From NCBI RefSeq assembly GCF_026210795.1, contig NC_089446.1, positions 2,509,001 to 2,573,000 on the forward strand: a DNA stretch of 64,000 bases, written 5' to 3'. Below the pieces are notes generated by a model. It did no database searches and was not told the DNA's origin. It worked only from the letters and a program-made list of their open reading frames with translations. This document shows, in pieces, positions 38,180 to 48,700 of this stretch. Position 1 is the first letter of the stretch. Every line of letters starts with the position of its first letter. The DNA comes from Rhizophagus irregularis. Lineage: Eukaryota > Glomeromycota > Glomeromycetes > Glomerales > Glomeraceae. The position numbers were made by a program, and so were the translations under genes.

Positions 38180-38787
38180 ATAATACATTGATATTAGAGA
38201 TGAACCATATTTTTTTTTGTTTATATATTTTTACCGGCTGATTTCACATTTTTTTTTTGCTTATGAAATAATTGAAACAATTACGAATCATAATTTAACT
38301 ATATTTATATTTGAAATAAATATTATGTTTCATCATCAGAATGCACATGTTATAATGTTTCATAAAGACGTCACAGATCAGCAAATGGGCGTTCTTTTTG
38401 TTTTCGCTATTAAAAAACATATTTACAGCAAAAGCCGTAGTCATAAATATTAAAAAGTTTCAAACGAAATTTTACACATCTTTATTGTTTATTGTTATTA
38501 TACCGCGAAATAATATCTATTTAATCATTTTAAACTTTATAGATCAAAGGTTTTTTTTGGTATTTCCATTACTAATGATATTGTGTTCGAGCGTTCAATT
38601 AAACGAGTCGAGGTAGGAAATATTAATATAATCTACATTATTAGTGTAATCCATGAGTGAATATCACGGTTTAAAACAGTGAAGATTTTTAATTTCAATT
38701 CTGATGGGTTATTTAAAAATTCTATTAGTATTGAAAAAATGTTCATTTAATAAAATTATTAAACATTATCTATCATTATTTGTTCCC

Positions 38788-39265
38788 GTACGTTAGTTAA
38801 TAATAATAGCGAGGGAGTATGATTGGATCCGGTTCTAAACGAAAAACAGCTAATTCCATATACTGTAACTGGTTCAGAGTGCGATAACGGTTCCTTATTT
38901 TTCAAGTTTATACTACGTTAACATCGTAATAAGGTTGCAATCGTACGTTAATAAGAATAGCGAGGCCCTAACCCTAACCGCACCCTCGCTGCGAGGGTGC
39001 GGTTCTGGTGTAACTGGTTCGTGGGCGATACGCCGATACCGGTTCCTTTATTTTTACTACGTTAACGGATAATATTCATAATGAATCGTAATAAGACTGT
39101 TGTATGATAAAATAAATGATTTTATAACATTTACTTATTTCCTGTACGTTTAGTTAATAGGTGTTCTGCCGAAAAACTGGAGCATAGCTAATTCCATAGA
39201 TCCATTCCAATGGTTCGGAGTGCGATATCGGTTCCTTATTTTATTAAGTTTATATTAGGTTAACG
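38788..39265 (+). repeat. Three degenerate copies of a ~155-200 bp repeat
   Basis: Copies start at GTACGTT (38788, 38943, 39144). Shared landmarks in order: TAATAGCGAGG, CTAATTCCATA, ACTGGTTC, GTGCGAT, CGGTTCCTTATTTT, ACTACGTTAAC and GGATAATATTCATA. Not all landmarks are in all copies. GC content is clearly higher than in surrounding DNA. The middle copy carries an insertion with CCCTAA units and a perfect palindrome. Confidence 0.75.
38966..39004. repeat. Interstitial CCCTAA units fused to a GC-rich palindrome
   Basis: CCCTAACCCTAACC (38966-38979), which matches the fungal telomere repeat complement, runs straight into a 29-bp palindrome (38976-39004) with 14-bp perfect arms AACCGCACCCTCGC / GCGAGGGTGCGGTT around one central T. 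In DNA this A+T-rich, a GC palindrome of this length is striking. Confidence 0.9.
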
Positions 39266-41047
39266 GATAATATTCATAAATAAGATTGATTTATTGCTTA
39301 ATTGTTTACCCGATTATATTACTAATAAATTACAATGAGGGAATTATGCTCCAATCGAATAATAAATAAAATTATTAAGCATATACTTACTATACATATA
39401 TATTTTTTCTTTTTGTCGGGTTGGCAGTTCTGTGTTCCGGGTCACTCCTTATCTCCTATTCTCCTTATACCTTTAACCTGTTAATTAAGGATAAATTTGG
39501 TATCGGTTAACGAAATACAAAATCTAGGATGAATAAAATTTTGCATTATTTAACATCATTGACTAATTTGTTATGATTTCAACTATTTCGATTACTTTTG
39601 ATTACTTTGCACCACCTCATATGAACGCCCAGTTCCCAAATCCATAATACGCATTTTATGTAAAGATATTTTTAGCTCAACCCAAAAAAAGAAATAAATT
39701 TGCGGAAAAAAAAAGAATATTATATTTGAAAATTTTTTAATGTCTTTGGACAATTAAAATTTCTTTTTTTCACATGAATAATAAATTCTTCCCCAATTTA
39801 GTTATATGAAATTATTATAAAATATTTTCTCTAAAGAATCAGAATAGAATAACGAATTTCTTTGAGAGTATTCCATAAATTTAAAAATAGAAACCATAGA
39901 AAACATGTGTAAAAAATTTAAATATTTGTTTACTTAAGTTATTTCTGATAGGAATTGTTACTTTTCTAAGAAAAAGGGAAAAAAACAAATTCAGTTAGAA
40001 CGAACGGATGTAGTGTCCCCCTGCTGAGTTAACCAGCAGGTAAAAGAATATTCTCTAACTTTTCTAAACAATGAAGTAAATTATTTGTTCTTATGCTAAA
40101 TTTGGTGATTTATAAAAAAAAAGAGATTTTCCTAAACAATGAAATTTTAACTTAATGCGGAGTTTTGATCAAATTACAAAATGAAAATTTTTTATAGAAA
40201 GGATGTAAAATTACAGCCGTACTTATTGATCATCATAGCGCATATCGGAGTAGTTCGTTAATAATTTTTTTTCGATATTTTTCAAATAACCAAACCATCA
40301 TTTTTTGTCAAATTCTTCGATCCTTATGAAATAATTTATTAGTGTTAGTATAAGAATTGCGTATCTGTGACATAATTTAATTTAATTTTAATTTGTTCAT
40401 AAAAAAAAAAAATTTTTTTTACTTTACTTTATTTAGAATGAATTATCGAATTATCTCATTGAATCCATTCCTAAATTTGGTTAAAGCCAGATTTTTATCA
40501 CTTAATTTCATATCACATTTACTTTGAAAAAATTACCTTTTATTTTTTCGAAGTTTTTTAATATAAAAAAGGGTATATCGACTTTGTCATTATAAATAGA
40601 TTTTTATTTATATTGTTTTTTATAATACTTAGGCTCGGAATTGATATTCCAATTTAAATATATATAAATTATTATTTAATTACTTATGCCAATTTTTTAA
40701 TAAATAGTCCGTTTAATCGAATATTTTAGCCCTCTGACTTTGAAAACTTTATAAGAATTCCAAAATTGTAAATCAAGCAAATTTATTCATTGCTTTTTTT
40801 AATTATTTAATATATACATATATTTACAAATATATATATATATTTGTTTTATGTATATATGTATATATGTATATATGTAATATAATAAAAAAAAAAATTT
40901 TTTTTTTATCAAATAATTTAAATCATCACTTTGTTGAATAAATTCGAAAATTTCTATATAAAAACAGTTTTCGGTTTTTGCAAATTTTTTTTTTTTTATT
41001 GAGGACAAAAAGTTCTTCTTCATTTTAATATATTTTTTTTTCGTGTC
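39266..41047. other. Intergenic region
   Basis: No supported gene. Contains a microsatellite-like tract of TATATG/TATATA words at 40811-40879 and homopolymer runs close to the next gene. Confidence 0.6.
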
Positions 41048-41120
41048 CTTGTGTCCTTCAGTTTTTTATCAAAAAAAAAAAAAAAAAAAGAAAAAAAATT
41101 TTTTTCACGTTTTATTCTCG
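41048..41120 (+). promoter_or_regulatory. 5' leader block shared with the paralogue at 34181
   Basis: Contains CCTTGTGTCC, then T- and A-runs, then TTCACGTTTTATTCTCG directly before the ATG. The A-run is longer than in the paralogue. An open frame continues upstream through the A-run as poly-Lys but has no ATG, which supports the start at 41121. Confidence 0.6.
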
Positions 41121-42170
41121 ATGGCTGCAAAACGAAATCCTAACGAACAAGATATTTTAAATCATTACAATGAACATTTAGACGATATTAACGAAACCGT
41201 TGACAAGTTACTTAATGCGATTAAAACTGGCGGTATCTCGAACGCAAGCGAATTCCTACCGAAATCCGAAAAAAAGAACGGTCACGCCAAAAGACCGCCT
41301 AATTCAAATATATTATGTTCGAATCAACTCATGAAGCTTGGCATCAGAAAGATTGCTGAAAATATTTGCGAAACAAATCATTATAATAAACAACGAATAA
41401 TGGTTGTATCAAGACAATTCACGGGAAAAATCTGGCGAGAAATAATTCCCAATGAAACAAAAAAATATTTCGAAAATTTAGCTAAAGATGTCAATGAACT
41501 TCATAAAAAAAAATACCCGAATTATAAATTGGTAAAGTCTAAAAGAAAACTTAAGAATATTATAATTAAACAATATGATACATCAAGTAAAGTAAATAAA
41601 ACGAGACAAAGAAAAAATTCGCTTGTGAAAAATGAAGCAGAAATTTTACCTGCCATACCACTCTTATCTTCACTCCTCCCATCACTCTCACCTTCACTCC
41701 CGCCTTCACTCCCACCTTCACTCCCTTCTTCGCCCCCATCTTCACCGCGCTCAGACGAAGATGGATTAGTTAGCATGTCACTTACATCACTTACATCTGC
41801 ACAATTTTATCCCGATTTATATTCACATACTATACCACCTACAATGATTTCGAAAATACCTTCACCACAACTTTTTTCCCAATATTTTACAAATCAGACT
41901 TCGACTTCTTTCCCATTACCTCGCTTGAATAATCAATCGTCAATTCAGCCAGGTCATAACGTTCAAATGACAAATCCTCATTTTATTCCTACGACGTGGC
42001 TTACGCCAACTTATCCTAATCCAATTACTAGCGAAGTTACTCCCCCTACATTTAATATATATCCTTCACCTTCACCTTTGTCATGTGAAGATAAACTTCA
42101 CAATTTTGGAAAATATAATGATGAGATTTTATCCTCTAAGGATCAGCCATCATCATACACATATTATTAA
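41121..42170 (+). CDS. MATA-HMG-like HMG-box protein, type A, long Ser/Pro tail
   Basis: 349 residues. The box spans about 57-137: A-K-R-P-P-N-S-N-I-L, core W105, and Y-P-N-Y-K-L at the end. Basic stretches follow (KSKRK at 139-143; KTRQRK at 160-165), likely nuclear localisation signals. Residues 184-209 are a low-complexity Ser/Pro/Leu block built on a four-residue L-P-P-S unit, then an acidic SDEDG. The remaining tail is rich in Pro, Ser, Thr, Asn and Tyr, as in fungal activation domains. It is the full-length counterpart of the gene at 34181: same N-terminus, same leader, with the tail intact here. The ATG at 41121 matches the paralogue's start. Probably a nuclear transcription regulator, target unknown. 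No intron. Confidence 0.85.
   Translation: MAAKRNPNEQDILNHYNEHLDDINETVDKLLNAIKTGGISNASEFLPKSEKKNGHAKRPPNSNILCSNQLMKLGIRKIAENICETNHYNKQRIMVVSRQFTGKIWREIIPNETKKYFENLAKDVNELHKKKYPNYKLVKSKRKLKNIIIKQYDTSSKVNKTRQRKNSLVKNEAEILPAIPLLSSLLPSLSPSLPPSLPPSLPSSPPSSPRSDEDGLVSMSLTSLTSAQFYPDLYSHTIPPTMISKIPSPQLFSQYFTNQTSTSFPLPRLNNQSSIQPGHNVQMTNPHFIPTTWLTPTYPNPITSEVTPPTFNIYPSPSPLSCEDKLHNFGKYNDEILSSKDQPSSYTYY
41670..41747 (+). repeat. In-frame 12-bp repeats encoding Ser/Pro/Leu
   Basis: CCTTCACTCCC(G/A) and close variants repeat in tandem. They encode LPPS-type units at residues 184-209. Variation between copies is higher than in the 48-bp array at 8720. Confidence 0.8.
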
Positions 42171-42852
42171 TCAATTAATTATAAGCACTTTCAATTAATC
42201 TTTTTCGTATGTACACTATAGTGTATAATAGTATAATAGCGCGCATATAAATAAGTCATATATATCATTTCCGATTCTAAACCTACATTCACCTTTTTTA
42301 TATAGAGAAAAAATAAGAAATCAATATAAAAGAAAAAAAAAAAGAAAAAAAAATTCAATAAAAAAAAAAAATCTCACAGTTATTTTCTTTGACTTTCAAA
42401 TTCGATGTACTTATAATGAACGCGAAAAAAAAAATTTATTTTTTTTTCATCCCATAAATCATTCATATTTTTAAAAATAATCATTGTATCCCAAAAAATA
42501 AATAAAAATTTTATTTCAATTTCAACAAATGATCATACTTTGATGAGTTCAATTTATCGTAATCTTTTTTTTTTTTAACCATCACGTGCATTTTTTGGTA
42601 AAATTCCTTTTTACAGAGTTTCTAGTACCTTAAAGCTCTAAGAGTGTTCCAGCATATAGTGAAGTTTAATGAACAAAATGCGATTAACCACTTTCTCCTT
42701 TCTCTTTTGAACAACCACAATAACATGATACTTACAATATTAATAACCAGTGTATTAAATTTTTGTTACGCGGCAATTGCGATAATGGTAATCATTAGTC
42801 AATTATATTCTTAATTTTTACTTTATTACAGGTATCGTGGGAGAAAGCATGA
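42171..42852. other. 3' flank of the type A gene
   Basis: Homopolymer-rich with no supported feature. Confidence 0.5.
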
Positions 42853-43500
42853 AATTTTACTTGAAATAAAAAAAAAAAATAAAAGGCGAAGATTTACAGA
42901 AACATTCTACAATTATTAACGTATATATATGCTTTAGCATGTTATAAATGCGTATTGTAAATGCGTAATTAACGTATTTGTAGATGATAATATCATGAAT
43001 TTAAAAAATTTTACTTGAAATAAAAAAAAATAAAAGTAGATGATAATATCATGAATTTTAAAAATTTTTACTTGAAATAAAAAAAAAAATAAAAAGCGAA
43101 CATTTACAGAAACATTTTACAATTAACGTATTATATATATGCGTAATTAACATATTATAAATGCGTATTGTAAATGCGTAATTAACGTATTTGTAAATGA
43201 TATTAAAAAATTTTTACTTTAAATAAAAAAAATAAAAAGGCCAAGATTTACAGAAACATTCTACAATTAACGTATTATACTGTATATATGCGTAATTAAC
43301 ATATTATAAATGCATATTGATATTGTAAAATGCGTAATTAATGTATTTGTAGATGATAACATCATGAATTTTACTTTAAATAAAAAAAAAAATAAAAGGC
43401 GAAGATTTACAGAAACATTTTACAATTAACGTATTATTATACATATTATAAATGCATATTGTAAATGCGTAATAATCAACATATTTGTAGATAATAACCT
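42853..43500 (+). repeat. Four-copy degenerate tandem array (~145-210 bp units)
   Basis: The marker CGAAGATTTACAGAAACATT (with variants) occurs at about 42885, 43097, 43240 and 43398. Between markers the order AACGTATTAT, TATGCGTAATTAAC, ATAAATGCGTATTGTAAATG, GTATTTGTAGATGATAA, TTTTACTT(G/T)AAATAAAAAA recurs. The first unit contains an extra ~60-bp internal duplication around GATAATATCATGAATTT. There are no coding frames. Confidence 0.9.
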
Positions 43501-44853
43501 GTTTATCATCACGAAAAAATATTGATAATGATAGTACGCTAATTAAACTATTTAAATTTATCAATTGCTCCGCAGGATCTAAAATCGATTGATAACACAT
43601 ATGATATTTTAAAATTCGACCTTCTTCTTTTGGTCATCGCGCACGAATTATTATTATGTCGTTACCATTTATATACGGTATTATTACTGCGCTCACTATA
43701 TATATAATTAATTAATCTTGATAAAAAATCATACTAATTAACATATTTAAATTATCGCAACACTAATTGGTTCAAATCGAACAAAGAAAAAAACTTTCGA
43801 ACCAATGATTTTTTTTTTAGGATTGACACTAGGCTTATTTGAATTTCCCTTTCCTAAAAAATAACTTAACGTTTTTAAATCATGAGATTTTTTTTTTTTT
43901 TTGGAATAATAATCAATATTTATGTAATTTATTAGGTAAACATTTGTATAGATAAAATATAGATAATATTTTAACGTTTTGTGATTATTAAAAGGTCGGT
44001 ATATGCCGAACTTTTGTCAGATTGGTTTGAAGTTTTTTTTATTTATTAATTCATGTAATATATTTTATTATGATAAATTGCTAACCACAATTAGTAATAT
44101 GAACAATGTCGTCGAGTGATGATCTGATTTTTAAACACATTTGACGGATTTTATCCCACTTATTATTTATTATTATTATTATTTTTTTTATAAAAAGCCC
44201 AAGTTAATAATTATTTATTAGATTCACCATTTCTACATTTTTTTAAAATTATCGCGTTTTGGTATTACTAATTTTGATTAAATATTATTATCTTCTTGTC
44301 TCCTCATTTAAGAGTATGTGTTCAACCAACCTATTTTATTACTTATACTACCCGTTTTCTAAGTATTTATTTTAAAGTAATAAAAAAAATTTTTGATTTA
44401 ATTAAATCTTAAATGCTTATTCAAACAAAGTAAATTTATTATATAAAAGTTTACTTTAAAATTTTTTTTTTTTTATTAATATTAGGATTGAGTTAAAAAT
44501 TGTTTACTTGTTTATGTTTACATATTTTTTTGCAGATCTCATTCATTTTTGTAATAAAATATAAAAAAAAAAATTTTTTTTTTATATTTTTTATATTGAA
44601 AATCAATATCATTGTTTTTTTTATTGAAAAATTTTTTTTTTATTATACTTGACTAACCCTTTTTCTTTCAAATTTATATATCATATGTATATAATAAATC
44701 CGATAAATCTGACATGATTCGGGTATTTAAACGTGCGATTTCTCCCTTTTTTTTTTTTTTTTTTACAAGAGTTCAAATTCCCTTTTTCCTAAAAAAAAAA
44801 AATTATTTAAATTTAAAAATTGAAATTCCTTTAAAAACATCATTTCAAAAAAT
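43501..44853. other. Intergenic region before the second type B gene
   Basis: A+T-rich with T-runs close to the ATG. No supported feature. Confidence 0.55.
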
Positions 44854-45726
44854 ATGACTTTGTCGTTAAAACAAGATTGGGAAATTAGACTTAGACCTCT
44901 TTATATCAAATATGCTGAAAATGATAGAATAAATTTGTTCAATATAATCAATCAATTCGAATGTAATGAAATTTATAATCCTAATATTGACGTACATGAA
45001 ATATTCGAGCATATATACAAACAATCCTCTCATGAAGGTGGATTAACAGCAAAAAGACAACCAAACCCATTTATGATTTTCAGGACTGCCTTGGGAATAA
45101 CCGCATCACGTAAATGTGTTAAACTTCGAGACGGAACTTGTCAAAGTAAAATTGCTGGTTTATTATGGAGAGGAGCAACACAACATGAAAAAAAGAATTT
45201 TGAAACTTTATCTTTAAAGTTTAAGAATTTACACAAACAAAAGTTTCCAGGGTATGAATATAGGCCGAAAGCAAGAAATCCAGTCTCTGGCACTTTTGTT
45301 GATATGAATAATAATTTTGGAACTAGAATCGATTCTAACAACCAATCAATGTCTCAAATATCCCAACAAATCCAGCAGATTTCTAAAGATAACAATGCCA
45401 CATGGGATCAACCATCTTCATTCACGTTTACAGGTTATGCTGCTGGATTAGAAGGATTAGATTCAAATTTTATGATAGGTGGTTTGCAGTATCAACTTCA
45501 GCAAGAACAAACTCAATTTTACCAAATCCCTCAATTCCCGTTACCTGAAATGTATGTACCTCAAACATACTTACCTACGGAACTCTATCCAACAAATCCG
45601 TTGAATAATGAGATTAATATAAATAAAGTCGAATATTTCCAACAAGCACCTCCTCCATCCATCGCTGAAAATTGCCCAATTCAATGTTTTGATTTTAATA
45701 ATGGAATAGATTTTCATTTTGGATAA
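44854..45726 (+). CDS. MATA-HMG-like HMG-box protein, type B
   Basis: 290 residues. The box spans about 67-138: K-R-Q-P-N-P-F-M-I-F-R at the start, core W105, and F-P-G-Y-E-Y-R-P at the end. It shares with the gene at 14058 the R-Q-P-N start, the D-G-T-x-Q-S motif (93-98), the A-x-x-x-W-x-G-A core (101-108) and L-H-x-Q near the end, so they form a subfamily pair. N-terminal residues 1-60 are weakly similar between the two (conserved spacing to the box). The tail is Gln-rich (QQIQQ; QYQLQQEQ) and then Pro/Tyr-rich, a composition common in transcriptional activation regions. It follows the gene at 41121 by 2.7 kb on the same strand, as 14058 follows 11180. ATG start, no intron. Confidence 0.83.
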   Translation: MTLSLKQDWEIRLRPLYIKYAENDRINLFNIINQFECNEIYNPNIDVHEIFEHIYKQSSHEGGLTAKRQPNPFMIFRTALGITASRKCVKLRDGTCQSKIAGLLWRGATQHEKKNFETLSLKFKNLHKQKFPGYEYRPKARNPVSGTFVDMNNNFGTRIDSNNQSMSQISQQIQQISKDNNATWDQPSSFTFTGYAAGLEGLDSNFMIGGLQYQLQQEQTQFYQIPQFPLPEMYVPQTYLPTELYPTNPLNNEININKVEYFQQAPPPSIAENCPIQCFDFNNGIDFHFG

Positions 45727-48700
45727 GATTTTTCAAATTATCATTATTTTTATTTTTCGTGATGCATAATTATATATGTACAAAATTAAAAAAAAAAAGA
45801 AGCAGTTTGAATTTTCGTTTCATTTTCCCGTTTCCTCCATTTCCTTTCTTTATTATAGTAATTAATTCATCGGTTTTTCTATCAATTTTCTATTAATACG
45901 GTTTTCCGTTTCTTGCTCGCTTATTTTATAAATTAATCAATTGATTTTCCGTTTCTTACCCTTATTATTTTATTTTCCGGTTTCTTGCGTATTCATCGAT
46001 TTTCTTTACCCGTTAAGGTTCCCACCCCGTAATTTTATGGAATCTCTTTTAATTTTTTAGAAATTCATCAATTTTATTTTTTTCTTTTTTCAAATATATA
46101 TCATGTAAAAATTCTTAAGTAAATATATATAATTACCTGTAACAAAAAAATATCCACATATAATAAATTTTATAACATTTAATAAAAATTGTTGAAAAAA
46201 AAAATTAAAGTGGAAGGAATAAATTCTAAATAAATTATAAAAAGGAACTTGATATTAAATTTTATCGATTCTCAACGGTTTTTTTTTTTAAAAAAAAATA
46301 ATAAAGTAACTTTCGACGTTAAATAAGAAATCAATTTTCTTAATAACGGAAAGAAAATTCGATTTTTTGGTTAATATAATAATATATGATGATCATATTA
46401 ATGCAAAATGTATATAAATGGCACTCCTAACAAAGGTCTTTGTTAAAATTGTCTTTATTGTCATACGGCGACATTTTATTTCATCATTGTGAAATGTTTC
46501 ATCAATTTCTCATTCATGAAATACCAAATTTCGTTCATAAGATACTCTTTCATATGGGCGTTTTCTGTTTACTACTTCTTTGAAGATAACCCTGATTTAG
46601 TTCTATAGTAAATTAACTAATTAAAATAAATTTATTATAAAAAAAGGATTTGGAAAAAACAAGGCTAAAACTTGTTTTTACAATCAAAACCTTTTTTTTT
46701 TTTTCCTTAATTTTTTAAACTCCGTTTTTTTTAATGTTTGTTTCCAAATAAGGGATAATTCTTTCATTTAACAAATTTTATATTATTATTTTTTCTTTTT
46801 CCTTTCTTTTAAAAAAAAAAGAAAATGAAATGATTTAATTGAATTTCTTCTACATTCGGTATTAAATAAAGATAAAATTCTCTTTCTTATATGTCTAAAT
46901 TAAAAATATACATCATTTAAAAATTGAATAATTCAATGAATAATATAACAAATATGGAAATATTTAATTATTATTTTTTTTTTTAAAAATAAAAAATTTT
47001 TGTCGAATTAAAATAATTAATGGTATCATCTCAATAATGAAAACTGATAATTCGATAATTCATTTTTATTCCGGCCGAAAGGATAATCCATTTATAATAA
47101 GATAAACTTTCTTATTTTTAACTGTTAAGTTCCGTTTGAAAGCGGAGAATTTTTATTATTAATTAAAACATGTGTTCAATCATTAATTCATTATACATAT
47201 TTTTTTTTTTTGTCAAATTGCCTAAAAGTATTTTCTAAATAATAATCTATTTAATATGCCAAGCCGGAATTCCGAGATAAAATTCCGAAATGATATTCCG
47301 AAATAATATTATTATTTAAGGGGAAATATAAAAGCCAAGCGTTTATTAAGCCGTGAAAATATATATATATATATATATATTTCCACATAAATTTATCATT
47401 TTACGTTAAATTTTTCCTAGACGAAACGGAACGGATTAATATGGTCTACGTATAGCTTTTAATTTTAAAATTTTCTTCTTTTGTTTATAATTAATTAAAT
47501 TAATTACATTTGTCGTAAAGCGATATTGTGTGGTGTCTATCCTCTTATGTGTAGTATTCCCCCACCGCTAAAACTAAATGTACCAATACGAAGCATTGAA
47601 TATGTGGTCACTATGAAATTACATGTGTGCAAAATATAAAAACTCCTTAAATTTTCTCTACTAAACAAAACGGTTTGCGATAACCAATCATACGTGCAGA
47701 ATTCAATTCAAAAACTTTCTAAATTTATAATTGTGTTTAAAAAAATAAAATTTTCGAGTTTTTGTAAATATAAGAAGGTTTAATTAATTAATTATTTTTT
47801 TTTTACTCGGAAAATAATTTTTTTTTTTTTATTATTGTTAAAATAAAAATAAACATGTTAATTCTTCCACTTTGTAATATAAATGGACGACAAGAAGAAT
47901 TGAATAATAATAATTTTCATACGATCTTTGTTTTTTTTTTTTCATGATAAAAAAAAGATAAAACTTTTATTATCGGAGTCGACAAAATTATTCCAATTTT
48001 AGTTAATTTTTAATTACAATGATTATCAATGAATAATTAGCCACAACGATCATCAAACATGCTTGGCGGCGTGTTTTCTAATTGGAATTAACGGAAACAA
48101 TACACCGTTGGCGCTCGGAGTCAATTTTCCATGGCTTGTATTCAAAGAAAATGAGCCATGTTATTATAAGAATTACCCGAATATATTTTACGTGATAACA
48201 AAATCACTATCATTTGTCATAATGACATAGTAGTAATAATAAACGAAAAAGCGCTAACTAATCTAAATTTCAAATTCCGACAAGATAATGCATTTAATAA
48301 ACATTCTAAAGACGAAAACGTAGGAATACAAAACACAAGTATGTAAAGTACACACTAAACCCCAAATAGTATTGGAGGCTTGTAACAATATGCGCATTTC
48401 ATTATGTGGCTAATCCTATGCATATAATCAGGTGATTCCGCGCCAATCATCAAAGGAAGGATAAAATCCCAATAATATTAATAATATCAACTCTTTTGCT
48501 TATTAATAATTGTGTTTCTAAAATTTCATTTTCGAGCTTCGTGTTTCCATATAAAATGTTATGATAACAAAAAAATGTCCAGAGTCAAGTATCTCTGAGT
48601 TATTGCACTATCCTTTATTTCGAATGCAAATTATAATAATTATACATATACATAGATATATTATATCATTCACGAATAGATATATATGTATAATTAGTTG

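Noticed and set aside
41043-41120. N-terminal extension of the type A gene with a poly-Lys run
   Set aside because: It begins at GTG and is translated leader A-run. The paralogue at 34181 starts at the position equivalent to 41121.
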